DNA of 64,000 nucleotides, taken from Xestospongia muta (Eukaryota; Porifera; Demospongiae; Haplosclerida; Petrosiidae). Made by a program: the position numbers and the translations under genes. The notes below the pieces were generated by a model. That model had not been told where the DNA came from, did not search any database, and saw nothing but the letters and a program-made list of their open reading frames with translations. The first letter of the stretch is position 1, and the number at the start of each line of letters is the position of its first letter. The stretch spans positions 3,704,501 to 3,768,500 of the forward strand of contig OY848926.1 in the NCBI GenBank assembly GCA_963693285.1, read 5' to 3'. This document shows, in pieces, positions 48,926-61,210 of the stretch.

Positions 48926-49703
48926 TTGTAGGGTTAACAATTAATACCCCAAAGGAAAGTTTGATTAATACCCATTTTTTAATTCATGCACTGATTTACA
49001 TGACAGATATTATATAGTGACAATAATATCCATCATAAAAAAACAAACTCCAAGTTATTACAGAAGTTATACTTCATTCTTTCAGTTAAGGATATTTCAG
49101 AACAACTTGAAATTCAGAAGTGTACATGGATGTGATATAAGAAGGCAGTCAGCTAGCCACATACTAATTGTTTGTATGTGTATACATTATCAATAGTGAC
49201 ATTGCTCAACCAGGCTGCAAAAGACTGCCTCAGTACAAGATAGGCAAATTCAAATTATTAAGTTACTATATGTTATGGGTTCCCAGCTATGCTCTTAAAA
49301 TGCTATGTTAGTAGTGCAAAATCACTGTGAATAATTGTGCTAGACTATTAAAAGAAGGCAGTCTATTTAAGGAAGTCTATTTCATTGCATATTAAACTGA
49401 TCTCCACTCCTAAGCGCTTAAACCAACTGTACGTAGCAATTCTATATAACAGGCACTGTGCACGTGGGTAATGACAGGTAGACTACAGAAGCCCACTGGT
49501 ACAATCCGAGGCTTGGGCCACATACTTTAACACTTGATGTTTGGAGATTAGGAGGTAGAGATCAGTATTAAAATATGCTGATCTCGGACTGCTCCATTGC
49601 ATTCACTTCTATTTTATTATATTCTATTGTTTTTGATACTCTTTATATTAGCTTTGCTATTGAATGTCTTTTGTGTACATGTTTTAATTTTTTTAAAATG
49701 AGC
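48926..49703. other. Intergenic, nothing recognised
   Basis: No supportable coding sequence. A further exon of the minus-strand Y relative could lie here but I cannot identify it. Confidence 0.35.
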
Positions 49704-49771
49704 TTAATCCAGTAACTTTAACAATCTATGCCTACATAACACTACTGTGTGCTTCATAATAATATATGTAC

Positions 49772-50428
49772 CTTTGATACTGCATACAAATAGCTCAACG
49801 AGTTCTTCCAGATAACCCTGCGTATACGTAACTCGACTCACGTTCAAATCAGTAAAAGCAGCAGAAATAGATTCATTAATGACTTCATTTATTTGCTTAC
49901 GCACCATATCGAATTGTTCAGCTCCATCAGCTTCGTCATTATCATGTGCACTTTTTGCCTTCGGATTTAGTCTACTGTCTGCATGCTTTATTCCTTTTTT
50001 GAAGCAGTCCATGGCTGCCAATGTAGTAACTTCGAGGTAAATTGTTTTGACTCTCTTCAGCTCTTTACTGGCGTGAATATAACCACCATCAAACGAAATA
50101 TTAAGCCCATCTTTTAAATCGGGATGTTTTTCATAAAAATGCTTTTCAAGCTCCGTGTTTGCCTTTTCAGCCAGAGGCAATATTGTGCATATCAGCTTTG
50201 GAATGTCCATTTTTGTTTCCGTTTTCTTTTGATCTTCTATAGCAGAAAATAAATCCTGGACATTGTCCTTAATTTCACTGAACATGACTTGAGCACCAAC
50301 GTATGCTACTTGTAGGGCAAGAGAAAGATTGTCGATTTCATTTTCCACTTGATCATGAACAGCAACCCAACGTCTTTACGAGAAACCTCATACTTGATCT
50401 GCACAAAGTCATCAAATGTTTTCGCCAT
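49772..50428 (-). pseudogene. Diverged relative of gene Y, frameshifted
   Basis: The ATG at 50,428 opens MAKTFDDFVQIKYEVSRKD and soon loses frame. The homologous part resumes one frame over as DQVENEIDNLSLALQVAYVG, with no ATG after an upstream TAA, and runs through NISFDGGYIH and TTLAAMDCFKKGIKHADSRL to ELVELFVCSIKG. Shared order with Y: SLALxVAY, then F-x-GG, then TxLxAxDCxxKGxxH. It is about 70 residues shorter between the first two. A TTTATAACC box about 28 nt upstream of the ATG resembles the TATA placement of Y. It may end at a donor (AAAG|GTACAT, 49,771) or read on to a stop at 49,704. One indel separates it from an intact gene, so a sequencing error is possible. Confidence 0.6.
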
Positions 50429-50455
50429 TTTTACAGATATTATAGATGGTTTGGT

Positions 50456-51663
50456 TATAAAAGTGAGTTTACACGTACAATGTGACACTTATATAGACTC
50501 TTGGTAATTAATAATTCATTAGTATCAAAACCATGATTGGCAAGAAAATTAACCTCAGCAAATATGCACGTGTGGTAATGAGAACGAGGAAATCAATGTT
50601 TTGATAGCAGTATTCAGAAAACGTCTGCTGCTATAGCTATGTACATGTTTTAAAATATTAAATATTAACTCTAGTACTATATCCACACATGTATATAATT
50701 ATACAAATGTGGTGAAGATAACAAGGAAATGAGATTAATTGTTTTGATAACAGGTATATTGAAGAAAACGTTAATGTGTCAGTTCTATCAATAAAAGCAG
50801 ACAACTGAATTAGTTTCATTCAACTATATTGCTAAGACAAACAGCATGTAAGTATATATTTATATACTTTGTATGTATGTTGAGTCTATCCTACTATCAG
50901 GTCAGGCTATAGCTAATTATAATTTACTGTTGCAGTACATGTAGGCAAGTATAAGCTGACAACTGAATTTATCATTCCTTAGTACCATGAAAAAACAATT
51001 TGCATGCATTAAATTAGTACAGTCTGTACAAAATCCTATCTAATATGTCATATATATACATATATATATATATATAATATAGGTATAAAAAGCTTTGAGC
51101 ATTATAAAGTTAGGTTAGGTATAATATACATATGTGTGTGTGTGTGTGTGTGTGTGAAGGAGATTCATTACTCATTTATACATATACACTTACATACATG
51201 TTCAATGTAGTACAGACATGGTTATAATGTACAGTTGTTACATATATGGCATGATCATTGGTTATATAACATTACATAATAGATAGTGCAAGTGGGAGGT
51301 TCATGGTATAGTGATGATTTTATACATGTGCACAATGTAATCAATAAACTACAAAGCCAAAGAGGTTTTGCAGTTGTAAAGATACATCCCTTTTCCCTTA
51401 ATTGTCATATCTCTTTATGATTGTACTCAAAGAATATTAATTCCATCATAAATGATAATGCTATACTGCATACAATCTGCAATTAACAATATCCATTTAG
51501 TTCATATGACACATTGGTTAATGTGGAAACCTACTATACCAACTATTTTTTATAGAAACTATTCCACACAATTAATATGAGTTTCAAGATAATGTATTAA
51601 ATTTACAGAGCTTTAGTAATTGTCACCATGAATGAATGTGTGAATATGTGAACTATATATGTA
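50456..51663. other. Non-coding, simple repeats
   Basis: AT-rich with TA-rich tracts near 51,055-51,076 and a (TG)n run at 51,133-51,156. No gene seen. Confidence 0.5.
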
Positions 51664-53885
51664 TACAGCTACTATAGGCAAGTTTGTCAACCTTATCAAA
51701 ACAATTAGGATCATTTCCTACTTTTACAGGTGTGACAATACCCTCAAGCTTAGCAATAATTGTAAATGGGTTCATTTTTTAGTATTGTATTGATGGTATT
51801 CATTTATTACACTTTATTGGACTAGAACTCACATGAAGTCTCATATTAACATACAGGTGTTATTATGGACTGCACTGTAATATTACATTCATGTGTTATT
51901 ACATACATTAATGGCACTTGAGCTACATTATACTAACATTCATATGTTATTTTGGAACTAACATATAGCACGAATAGAGCTCCTGGTGTGTCATACTAGC
52001 ATTCATAATCTTGTTTTTGTTAAATCATAATTACATCATTTATTGTATATTCATTTTATAAACAAAATAATATTTATAATTTATATATGACATATGTATC
52101 ATAGCCTATCATAAGACACCTCTGAAATATCCCTGCATGGCTTTAATTCCTCATAGATCTTGTAAACTGATGATGGCTTAAAAACATTTGTATCATTAAA
52201 TGGCAAGTATGATATACGGTTTTTACAAAATCTCTTATGAGTTTATAATTATAACTATAAGAAATTCAATTAATCTACAGATTTAAAATTTCTTTGGCTT
52301 TGTAGTTTATTGATTACATTGTGCACATGTATAAAATCGTCACTATACCATGAACCTCCCACTTGAATTATCTTTTGTGTATCTTATATAACCACAATTA
52401 TCATGCAATATATGTAACCACTGTATGTTATAATAACCATACCTATACCAGCTGTTTCCTTTTACTGTTGGGCTAAAAATATAGCTATTTAAAATTTATA
52501 TAAGACATATCATAACCCATTATATAAAATAATGTCTGAAATATATCTGGCTTTAATTTCCCAGATCTCTCTTTATATTTGTTGCTCAATTTTGTAACTA
52601 TTTGTGTCTATGTACTGCTAGTCTATAAATCATAATATAAGTACTTTGTTATGCTAATGGAAGTTCATGAGGAATTTTCAGTTCTCTGTGGAGAGGTGTT
52701 TTCTGTCTTTAACTTTTAGATGTACTTTTGTTGTTCAAACTCACATTCAATATTGTATATTCATTTTAGTGCACAATATTGTTATGTCAAAATAATAGCT
52801 AATACTATCATGTGTTATTAATATGGGGAATCAATTATGTATAGATAGGATTGTTTAGTTGTATGTGCATACATACATTGGAGACATGCATACATGGTCA
52901 AAGTATAATCTCTAATTCCTAAAAAAACATTCACAGCAATAATTTTCTTTGCAGCATTATAGGAATTCACATTCTTACACTTAGTCAGAATTGAACTGAC
53001 AAACGTCATAGAAGTGTCATACTAGCATTCATATTGGTATTGTGGAACAAACACTTTTTTTGTTATGTCAAATGCTAATACTATCATTCATATGTTATTA
53101 ATATGTGTGGAATAGAACTCATGCAGAGACATACTAGTATTCATAAAGCTATTGTGGGACCCACACACATATTAGTTAGTATTCATGTTGTTATGTTACA
53201 AGCTAAAGGTCACAAGACATATGCATACTAAAATTCATAATGCTATTGTGGAACTCAAAAGTCAATACTATAACATTCATAAGTTATTATTTTATGTGAA
53301 ATGGAACTCTTGCAGTGCAATACTGTCATTCATGGGAACTCACACGTAGTATGTAAATATTGTACTTAGCTATAGCCATGAACATCAATCTCAATTTAGT
53401 ACTCTAACATGATTTACTGCAAAGCAATTGAGTGTTTTCATAACAAAATATAAGAAACATCTAGCTTCATGTCTGGATCTACAGAAAATTGTAAATGTGT
53501 GATAAAGCCTTCTAGTTTAATATTTCCCTTTACTTTTAGGATGTTAATATGATCCTACATGTATGATCCATTATTTTATATCATAATTTACCATCATGGT
53601 ATAGACATGCATTTAAAATTAGAGATCAATCAACTTAGAACCTTTAATATTGTATAAGTGTGAGTCTCTCTTTTAAGTGACCTCTGAAATACACCATTAA
53701 GAGTTGATATCATCTTTTTGCCACTGATTGCTTTACAAAAAGCAGGAAATGTATAATGCACCTCTATTAAGAAGAAAATTGAAAAAAACAAATATTGGGA
53801 AATCAGCTGCATTAGGTCTACTTGCCTTAATTATATTCCAGAGTAGTAGTTTTTATGGTTGCCATAAATATTGTTGTCATAATAT

Positions 53886-53925
53886 GACTATGTAAGACAT
53901 AACTTTAGTTATGTCTTACATAGTC
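53886..53925. repeat. 40-bp foldback present only in core copy 1
   Basis: Arms of 19 nt (GACTATGTAAGACATAACT and its exact reverse complement) with a 2-nt spacer. The corresponding positions of copies 2 and 3 (near 59,162 and 62,769) lack it. Confidence 0.85.
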
Positions 53926-55840
53926 TTACGTTAGTTATCTAACTTAAGTTAGATTGAAAAGTACCATATGTATAATAAATGTGTTAGATTCATGAATGAA
54001 TGTATGCTCAAATGCATGCACCTAATATCATTCTGAATATAACATGGAAAAAAGACCTGTTTAATTACATACAAAACAATGATACATTTCAATCATGTAC
54101 ATGACCCATCAATACACCATCTCATTTCTATTACTGAATTTTGCAATAGATATATACAATATTTTAACTTAGGTAAATTAGAACCATTTCCTCCTTTTTT
54201 TCAGGTGTTGCAACACCCAATAGGTTTGGAAATACATATAACTATGACAGCATTGATATATTGTTGCATATAGTATTATATGGTTTTGATTGCTGTACAA
54301 CTCAAACACATGTTGAACACATGCACTGCAGGAAGAGTGTTATTCACATATATATGTTGTCAGCTTTTTTACAATTTAAACTAACTATTATATTGGCATT
54401 CATGTTGTCACACTTAAAAATAGACCTCACAAGAAGTGTCATAGTAACATTCATGTGTTGTATATTGGAACTCACACCAATGTGATATTACATTCATATA
54501 TGTTGTTAATATGTACAATTCACATCATACTGTATATCAGTCATAATATTGTTGTGGAATCTGACCCATATGTTGTAGACTGTACAATTCATTTTGCAAT
54601 TGGTACACATAGGATGTAAATATTAAACATTTCAAATTCGTATGTTCATTTTGTTACACATTCATCACAATATCTATATATAGCTTGATCTTGCATTTGT
54701 AATAAAGTGATTTTATAATTATGACAGGATCTCTAACATTGATCATGTCTTCATAGACCAAAGGAAAAAAGGTCATTTTATAGCCTATAGCTTCAAAAGT
54801 TAAAACTCCACAAAGAACATTAGCTAATGACCTAATTACTCCAAAGTGGAACAGTTTTCTCATCAGTGTTGTAAACTTTTATAAAAATGATTTAATAAAT
54901 TTAAGATTGCAAAATAGTTTTATAGCCTTGTGTAGTGAATAGTCTGTCTCACAGTATTAGAAGTCACATAATTTGAACTCTGTATGGTACTGACTTCCAA
55001 AAAAGTTCAAACATCTTTATTAACAATGAAAAAAAAATCTTATGTGTTTGAATTCTTGCTTATACAGATATATTCTATACCTGTTGTGTTCAGATAGCAG
55101 TAAGTGAGTGCATGGAAAGCAGATAATTAGTTGGTGCAATAAATTAAAGAAATAAATAATAAAGGTCAGTTAAATCTGTGTGTGTTGTAAAAGGGTCATG
55201 ATGAATGTTCATATGTAACACACTAGCATATTCATACCTTGAAAGATTAGGGTTAATGGATTATCGTTAAAAGATTCCTGAAAGGTTCTATGAATATACA
55301 AGCAAAGAGCTAGTTGTGATAACAAAAGTAGCCTTATATGTTGATAATACATTGGGAAAGGGGTGTACATTTGCAAAACCACCTTGTTTTTGTCAAACTA
55401 GTTTTGCGTACATTATTAAGATCTAGAAGGTGTGACTAGATAAATGGGAAATTGTCTATGATCATTACCATAGTACCATCTCTTGTGCAATGTATTATAT
55501 AATCTTATGAGCCTATAATAGTTTTTTGCCAATAACAAGTTATTCATCAGAATAACTTGGTACTTAGTGCAGACAAATACATGATTTCTGAATCTAAATT
55601 TTATGACTATTCCTTTAAAGACTAAATATAGTACAGTAAGCCTTACATCATACATCCACATAACAGCTTATACATAATTGTACAAATAACTTGTTATCAA
55701 AACAATTTGGACCATTTTCTCATTTTTACAAGTGTTGTAACACCCATAAGCTTGACAATGGTTCATTATTGCATTGAGCTGCATTACCAAACTTTAGCTG
55801 TATCTAAAGATGACTGTGATTGTCATTAAAAAAATTATAT

Positions 55841-55851
<11 letters not shown>

Positions 55852-55896
<45 letters not shown>
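55852..55896. repeat. (TA)n tract
   Basis: More than 20 TA units at the end of core copy 1; a shorter tract at the same place in copy 2 (60,917-60,936). Confidence 0.85.
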
Positions 55897-55902
<6 letters not shown>

Positions 55903-58900
55903 GTACCTTTGCAGAGTTCAACTTGTGCTTACATATAATAAAATATACATTTATGGAGCTTATAAAAAGTGATGATAACATGTTGTCAACTTATTGGAAC
56001 TGATACATAGCATTATTTTAGTTTTATATTAGAAGTGTCTTAGTATTCATACGTTATTGTGGAACTTACAAGGAAAGTGTTATAACATTGATGTGTTATT
56101 AATATGTGTGGAATGGTATTTGAGCTGTGTTATACTAACATTCATATGCTATTCAGAAACTCACAAGCAATGTGATATTAGAAAATAGCATGAGTGAAAC
56201 TAGTCAATCTTGCATATTTTGCTATTCTTAATTAGTTCAGCTCATCACAGAGATTAGATAATAGCTTTATGTGTTACATATTGCATGAATAGAGCTCCTG
56301 CTGTGTCATACTAGCATTAATCATGATCAAATAAAGTATTGTATGTTCATTTTATAAACAAAATAATATTTATAATTTATATATGACACATGTATCATAG
56401 CCCATCATAAGACACCTCTAAATATCCCTGCATGGCTTTAATTTCTCATAGATCTTGTAAACTGATGATGGCTGAAAAACATTTGTATCATTAAATGCCA
56501 AGTGTGATATACTGTTTTTACAAAATGTCTTTTGAGTTTTCTAATTATAACTAGAATAATTTCCCAGATCTTGCCTTACATTCATTGCTTAATTTTGTAA
56601 CCATTTTGTGTCTATGTTCTGTTAGTCTATTGAACATAATATTCAACAAAATATTTTGTTATGCTAATAAAATACCACAAGTTACTGGTTTCATTTCTAA
56701 AGTAATCAGGTGATCACTACTAAGACATAACTGATTTACATTAGATTTCTGAGTAGAATTCTAAAGAGAGAAGATGATACTACTCCAGAAACTCCAAAAC
56801 ATCCACAGAGAGTAGTTATTATGAACTCAATTGCCTAAAGAACCAATCAATGCCTTTGAATAACATTTCATGACAATTACTAGTTTGCAATACTAATCAA
56901 CTCATGGAAGTTCATTAAGAATTTTCAGTACTCTGTGGAGAGGTGTTTTCTGTCTTTTAACTTTTAGATGTATTTTGTCATTATACAGCTACTATAGGCA
57001 AGTTTGTCAACCTTATCAAAACAATTAGGATCATTTCCTACTTTTACAGGTGTGACAATACCCTCAAGCTTAGTGATAATTGTAAATGGGTTCATTTTTT
57101 AGTATTGTATTGATGGTATTCATTTATTACACTTTATTGGACTAGAACTCACATGAAGTCTCATATTAACATACAGGTGTTGTTATGGACTGAACTGTAA
57201 TATTACATTCATGTGTTATTACATACATTAATGGCACTTGAGCTACATTATACTAACATTCATATGTTATTTTGGAACTAACATATAGCACGAATAGAGC
57301 TCCTACTGTGTCATACTAGCATTCATAACGTTGATTTTGTTAAATCATAATTACATCAAGTATTATATATTCACTTTATAACCAAAATAATTTATATATG
57401 ACACATGTATCATAGCCCATCATAAGACACCTTTGAAATATCCCTGCATGGCTTTAATTTCTCATAGATCTTGTAAACTAATGATGGATAAAAAACATTT
57501 GTATCATTAAATGCCAAGTGTATATACTGTTTTTACAAAATGTCTTTTGACATTTCTAATTATAACTAGAATAATTTCCCAGATCTTGGCTTACATTCAT
57601 TGCTCAATTTTGTAACCATTTGTGACTGTGTACTGCTAGTCTATTAAACATAATATTCAACAAAGTGTTTTGTTATGCTAATAAAATACCACAAGTACTG
57701 GTTTCATTTCTAAAGTAATCAGATAATCATTACTAAGACATAACTGATTTACAATAGATTTCTTAGTAGAATTCTAAAGAGAGATGATGATACTACTCCA
57801 GAAACTGCAAAACATCTACAAAAACTACTTATTATGAACTCAATTACCTAAAGACCAATCAATGCCTTTGAATATCCCACAATATCAATAACATTACATG
57901 ACAATTACTAGTTTGCAATACTAATCAACTCATGAAAGTTCATTAGGAATTTTCATCTCTCCGTAGAGTAAGCTTTTTCTGTCTTTAACTTTTAGATGTA
58001 TTTTTTTGTTCAAACTCACATTCAGTATTGTATATTCATTTTACTGCACAATCTTGTTATGTGAAAATAATAGCTAATACTATTGTGTGTTGTTAATCTG
58101 TAGAATGGAGCTCAGTTGTGTATAAATAAGATTGTTCAGTTGTATGTGCATACATACATTGGAGACATGCATACATGGTCAAAGTATAATCTCTAATTCC
58201 TAAAGAAACATTCACAGCAATAATTTTTTTGCAGCATTATAGGAATTCACATTCTTACACTTAGTCAGAATTGAACTGACAAATGTCATAGAAATGTCAT
58301 ACTAGCATTCATGTTGGTATTGTGGAACAAACTCTTTTTTGTTATGTCAAATGCTAATACTATCATTCATATGTTATTAATATGTGTAGAATAGAACTCA
58401 TGCAGCGACATACTAGTATTCATAAAGCTATTGTGGGACCCAAACACATATTAGTTAGTATTCATGTTGTTATGTTACAAGCTAAAGGTCACAAGACATA
58501 CTAAAATTCATAATGCTATTGTGGAACTCACAAGTCAATACTATAACATTCATAAGTTATTATTTTATGTGAAATGGAACTCTTGCAGTGCAATACTGTC
58601 ATTCATGGAAACTCACATGTAGTATGTAAATATTGTACTTAGCTATAGCCATGAACATCAATCTCAATTTAGTACTCTAACATGATTTACTGCAAAGCAA
58701 TTGAGTGTTTTTTTTATAACAAACTATAAGAAACATCTAGCTTCATGTCTGGATCTACAGAAAATTGTCAATGTGTGATAAAGCCTTCTAGTTTAATCCT
58801 TCCCTTTACTTTTAGGATGTTAATATGATCCTACATGTATGATCCATTATTCTATATCATAATTTACCATCATGGTATAGACATGCAATTAAAATTAGAG

Positions 58901-61134
58901 ATCAATCAACTTAAAACCTTTAATATCGTATACGTGTGGAAAATCTCTTTTAAGTGACCTCTGCATGAAATACACCATTAAGAGTTGATATCATCTTTTT
59001 GCCATTGATAGCTTTATAAAAAGCAGGAAATGTATAAGTTTGCATCTCCATTAAGAAGAAAATTTAAAACATCAAATATTGGGAAATCAGCTGCATTAGG
59101 TCTACTTGCCTTAATTATATTCCAGAGTAGTAGTTTTTATGGTTGCCACAAATATTGTTGTCATATACAGAACATTAATAAATTAGATTGAAAGTAGCAT
59201 ATTTATAATAAATGCGTTAGATTCATAAATGAATGTATGCTCAAAAGCATGCACCTAATATCATTCTGAATAACATGGAAAAAAGACCTGTTTAATTACA
59301 TACAAAACAATGATACTTTTCAATCATGTACATGACCCATCAATACACCATCTCATTTCTATTACTGAATTTTGCAATAGATATATACAATATTTTAACT
59401 TAGGTAAATTAGGACCATTTCCTCCTTTTTTTCAGGTGTTGCAACACCCAATAGGCTTGGAAATACATATAACTATGATAGCATTGATATATTGTTGCAT
59501 ATAGTATTATATGGTTTTGATTGCTGTACAACTCAAACACATGTTGAACACATGCACTGCAGGAAGTGTGTTATTCACATATATATGTTGTCAGCTTTTT
59601 TTTAAATTTAAACTAACTATTATATTGGCATTCATGTTGTCATACTTAAAAATAGAACTCATGCACAAGAAGTGTCATAGTAACATTCATGTGTTGTATT
59701 GGAACTCACACCAATGTGATATTACATTCATATGTGTTGTTAATATGTACAATTCACATCATACTGTATATCACTCATAATATTGTTGTGGAATCTGACC
59801 CATATGTTGTAGACTGTACAATTCATTTTGCAATTGGTACACATAGGATGTAAATATTAAACATTTCAAATTCGTATGTTCATTTTGTTACACATTCATC
59901 ACAATATCTATATATAGCTTGATCTTGCATTTGTAATGAAGTGATTTTATAATTATGACAGGATCTCTAACATTGATCATGTCTTCATAGACCAAAGGAA
60001 AAAAGGTCATTTTATAGCCTATAGCTTCAAAAGTTAAAACTCCACAAAGAACATTAGCTAATGCCCTAATTACTCCACAGTGGAACGGTTTTGTCATCAG
60101 TGTTGTAAAACTTTATCAAAATAATTTAAAAATTTAAGATTGCAAAATAGTTATATAGTCTTGTGTAGTGACTAGTCTGTCTCACAGTATTAGAAGTCAT
60201 ATAATTTGAACTCTGTATGGTACTGACTTCAAAAAAGTTCAAACATCTTTATTAACAATGAGAAAATAATCTCATGCGTTTGAATTCTTGCTTATACAGA
60301 TATATTCTATACCTGTTGTGTTCAGATAGCAGTAAGTGAGTGCATGGAAAGCAGATAATTAGTTGGTGCAATAAATTAAAGAAATAAATAATAAAGGTCA
60401 GTTAAATCTGTGTGTGTTGTAAAAAGATCATGATGAATGTTCATATGTAACACAGTACCATATTCATACCTTGAAAGATTAGGGTTAATGGATTATCGTT
60501 AAAAGATTCCTGGAAGGTTCTATGAATATACAAGCAAAGAGCTAGTTGTGATAACAAAAGTAGCCTTATATGTTGATAATACATTGGGAAAGGGGTGTAC
60601 ATTTGCAAAACCACCTTGTTTTTGTCAAACTAGTTTCATATACATTATTAAGATCTAGAAGGTGATTTCTGAATCTAAATTTTTATGACTATTGCTTTAA
60701 TAACTATATATATAGTACAGTAAGCCTTACATCATACATCCACATAACAGCTTATACATAAGTGTACAAATAACTTATGTTATAAAAACAATTTGGATCA
60801 TTTCCTCCTTAACAAGTGTTGCAACACCCTTAAGCTTGACAATGGTTCATTATTACATATGAGCTGTGTTACCAAAATTTTAGCTGTATTTAAAGACAAC
60901 TGTGATTGTCATTAAAATATATATATATATATATACACACATGTAAATGTATCTTATTATTTTATGTGGAATGGAACTCTTGCAGTGCAATACTGTCATT
61001 CATATGGTAACTCACATGCAGTAGCCATGAACATCTATACCAAGTTCACCAACATGATTTTCATTGAATTTATTGTATACTGTCTTGAGATTAGCTTGAC
61101 AATACAAATAGCATTTTCATGACAAGTTGTAGAA

Positions 61135-61210
61135 AACATGATAATTTTCCAATTTTGACACAAACAGAGACCCATAACCGTTTGTGTCAAAATTGGAATA
61201 TTATCATGTT
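61135..61210. repeat. Hairpin with 31-bp arms
   Basis: 61,135-61,165 and the reverse complement of 61,180-61,210 match with one mismatch, around a 14-nt loop. A third, partial copy of the arm (GGTAATTTTCCAGTTTTGAC) lies near 61,261. It could be a foldback element or its remains. Confidence 0.85.
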
